Assembly (NCBI RefSeq): GCF_001954275.1
Contig: NZ_MBEU01000010.1
Span: 1-64,000 of the forward strand
Direction of reading: 5' to 3'
DNA from: Mycobacterium sp. IS-836
GTDB taxonomy: Bacteria; Actinomycetota; Actinomycetes; Mycobacteriales; Mycobacteriaceae
DNA length: 64,000 nt
A program made the position numbers and the translations under genes. Shown here in pieces: positions 63,375-64,000 of this stretch; within the stretch, counting starts at the first letter, position 1; the number at the start of each line of letters is the position of its first letter. The notes under the pieces are model-generated. The model was not told where the DNA came from and did not search any database. It saw only the letters and a program-made list of their open reading frames with translations.

Positions 63375-64000
63375 TTAGCCGCGCGGCAGCCCTAGCACGC
63401 GCTGGGCGATGATGTTGCGCTGGATCTCCGATGTGCCCCCGGCGATCGTGCCGGAAAAGCTTCGGGCGTAACGCTCGAACCAGCTGGCGAAGTAGTGGTC
63501 GAGGTTCATCGGCGCGTACGGGCCGGTCTGGCCGGGGTGGATGAGCCCGTCGGATCCGGCGGCGGACAGGGCGTGTTCGGTTGCGCGCAGCTCCGCTTCG
63601 GAGCCGAGGAGCTTGAGCACGGATATCGCGGCGACGTCGTCTTCACCGCGGGCCGCGCGAGCCAAGGCCACGGATCCCAGCAGCCGCAGCGCCTGCTTGT
63701 CCATGATGGTGGTGGCGTACTGGTCGCGTTCGAGCTCGGTCCTGGGATAGAAATCGGCGATCACGTTGTCCAACCGGTCGGCGAAACCCAGCCACATCAT
63801 GGTGCGTTCGTGCCCGAGCGATCCGTTCGCAACCCGCCATCCCTGATCGAGCTCGCCGACCAGGTTTTCGGCCGGCACCCGCACGTCGGTGAAGAACACC
63901 TCGTTGAAATCCAGGTCGTCGGCCGCGCAGATCGACGGGAATGGCCGCCGCACGACGCCCGGGGTGTCGGTCGGGATCAGCAATGCGCTGATGCCCTTGT
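63375..64000 (-). CDS. Acyl-CoA dehydrogenase, partial (5' end beyond window)
   Basis: The last 208 codons of a FadE-type acyl-CoA dehydrogenase; the frame is open to the window edge (…KGISALLIP). It includes the middle-domain segment ending EVFFTDVRVPAENLVGELDQGWRVANG and the C-terminal helical domain with AGGTSEIQRNIIAQRVLGLPRG, the class motif (G-x-x-E-I-x-R-x-I-I/A). This isoform reads G-T-S-E, with Glu at the position that usually serves as base in one subfamily. It probably belongs to the degradation block. Confidence 0.9.
   Translation of the reverse strand, partial: KGISALLIPTDTPGVVRRPFPSICAADDLDFNEVFFTDVRVPAENLVGELDQGWRVANGSLGHERTMMWLGFADRLDNVIADFYPRTELERDQYATTIMDKQALRLLGSVALARAARGEDDVAAISVLKLLGSEAELRATEHALSAAGSDGLIHPGQTGPYAPMNLDHYFASWFERYARSFSGTIAGGTSEIQRNIIAQRVLGLPRG

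Overview
The window is chromosomal DNA of a Mycobacterium, most likely a slow-growing non-tuberculous species; the exact species cannot be fixed from the sequence. The evidence is very high GC, dense 4-bp start/stop overlaps, frequent GTG starts, many leaderless-looking promoters, a complete Mce lipid-transport operon, an LpqH-type lipoprotein, an RpfA resuscitation factor and long collinearity with the M. tuberculosis Rv0883c to Rv0853c segment, read here in the opposite orientation. Comparisons with M. tuberculosis are from memory, not from a search.

Layout. 1-109 is a nearly pure C run, probably an assembly artefact, that cuts a sepH-like gene whose last 32 codons survive (110-208). 209-18072 is the conserved housekeeping block: a MarR/SpoU methyltransferase/membrane protein operon, DUF3027, MFS and DUF2771 genes, a glutathionyl-hydroquinone-reductase-like GST, fadE10, cspB, molybdopterin genes (moaA-moaD2 on +, moaC-mog-moaE on -), rpfA behind a c-di-AMP riboswitch and a perfect Crp-type site, and the XPB/ERCC3 helicase with its partner. 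18243-25014 is an accessory block absent at this point in M. tuberculosis: SDR, thiolase-fold plus DUF35 pair, ABM monooxygenase, two flavin/F420 (LLM) oxidoreductases, an FAD monooxygenase and a methyltransferase. 25032-33936 returns to the conserved order: fadB-fadA, dapC, START-like proteins, far and the 2-oxo-acid decarboxylase.

33942-64000 is mostly accessory lipid and secondary catabolism: orphan Bfd, FadD/amidohydrolase operon, LpqH-like lipoprotein, enoyl-CoA hydratase, TetR plus cytochrome P450, a four-gene membrane module (COX III-like, COX IV-like and two paralogous multi-span proteins) under a divergent TetR with two matching palindromic operators, small secreted proteins, two Mce-associated proteins, a full mce operon (yrbEA-yrbEB-mceA-F), CoA-transferase/aldehyde dehydrogenase, and an SDR-ferredoxin-P450 operon, ending in a truncated acyl-CoA dehydrogenase.

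How the parts fit. The right-hand half reads as an import-and-degrade system: the Mce complex imports a lipid-like compound, P450s with the 3Fe ferredoxin oxidise it, SDR/ALDH oxidise alcohol and aldehyde steps, FadD or CoA-transferases make the CoA ester, and FadE/enoyl-CoA hydratase/FadB/FadA shorten it. A 15-bp dyad (GAGAATANTATTCTC type) recurs before three of these transcription units and may mark a shared regulon. The most unusual module is the TetR-controlled oxidase-subunit-like membrane cluster at 41256-44422, which has no catalytic oxidase subunit.
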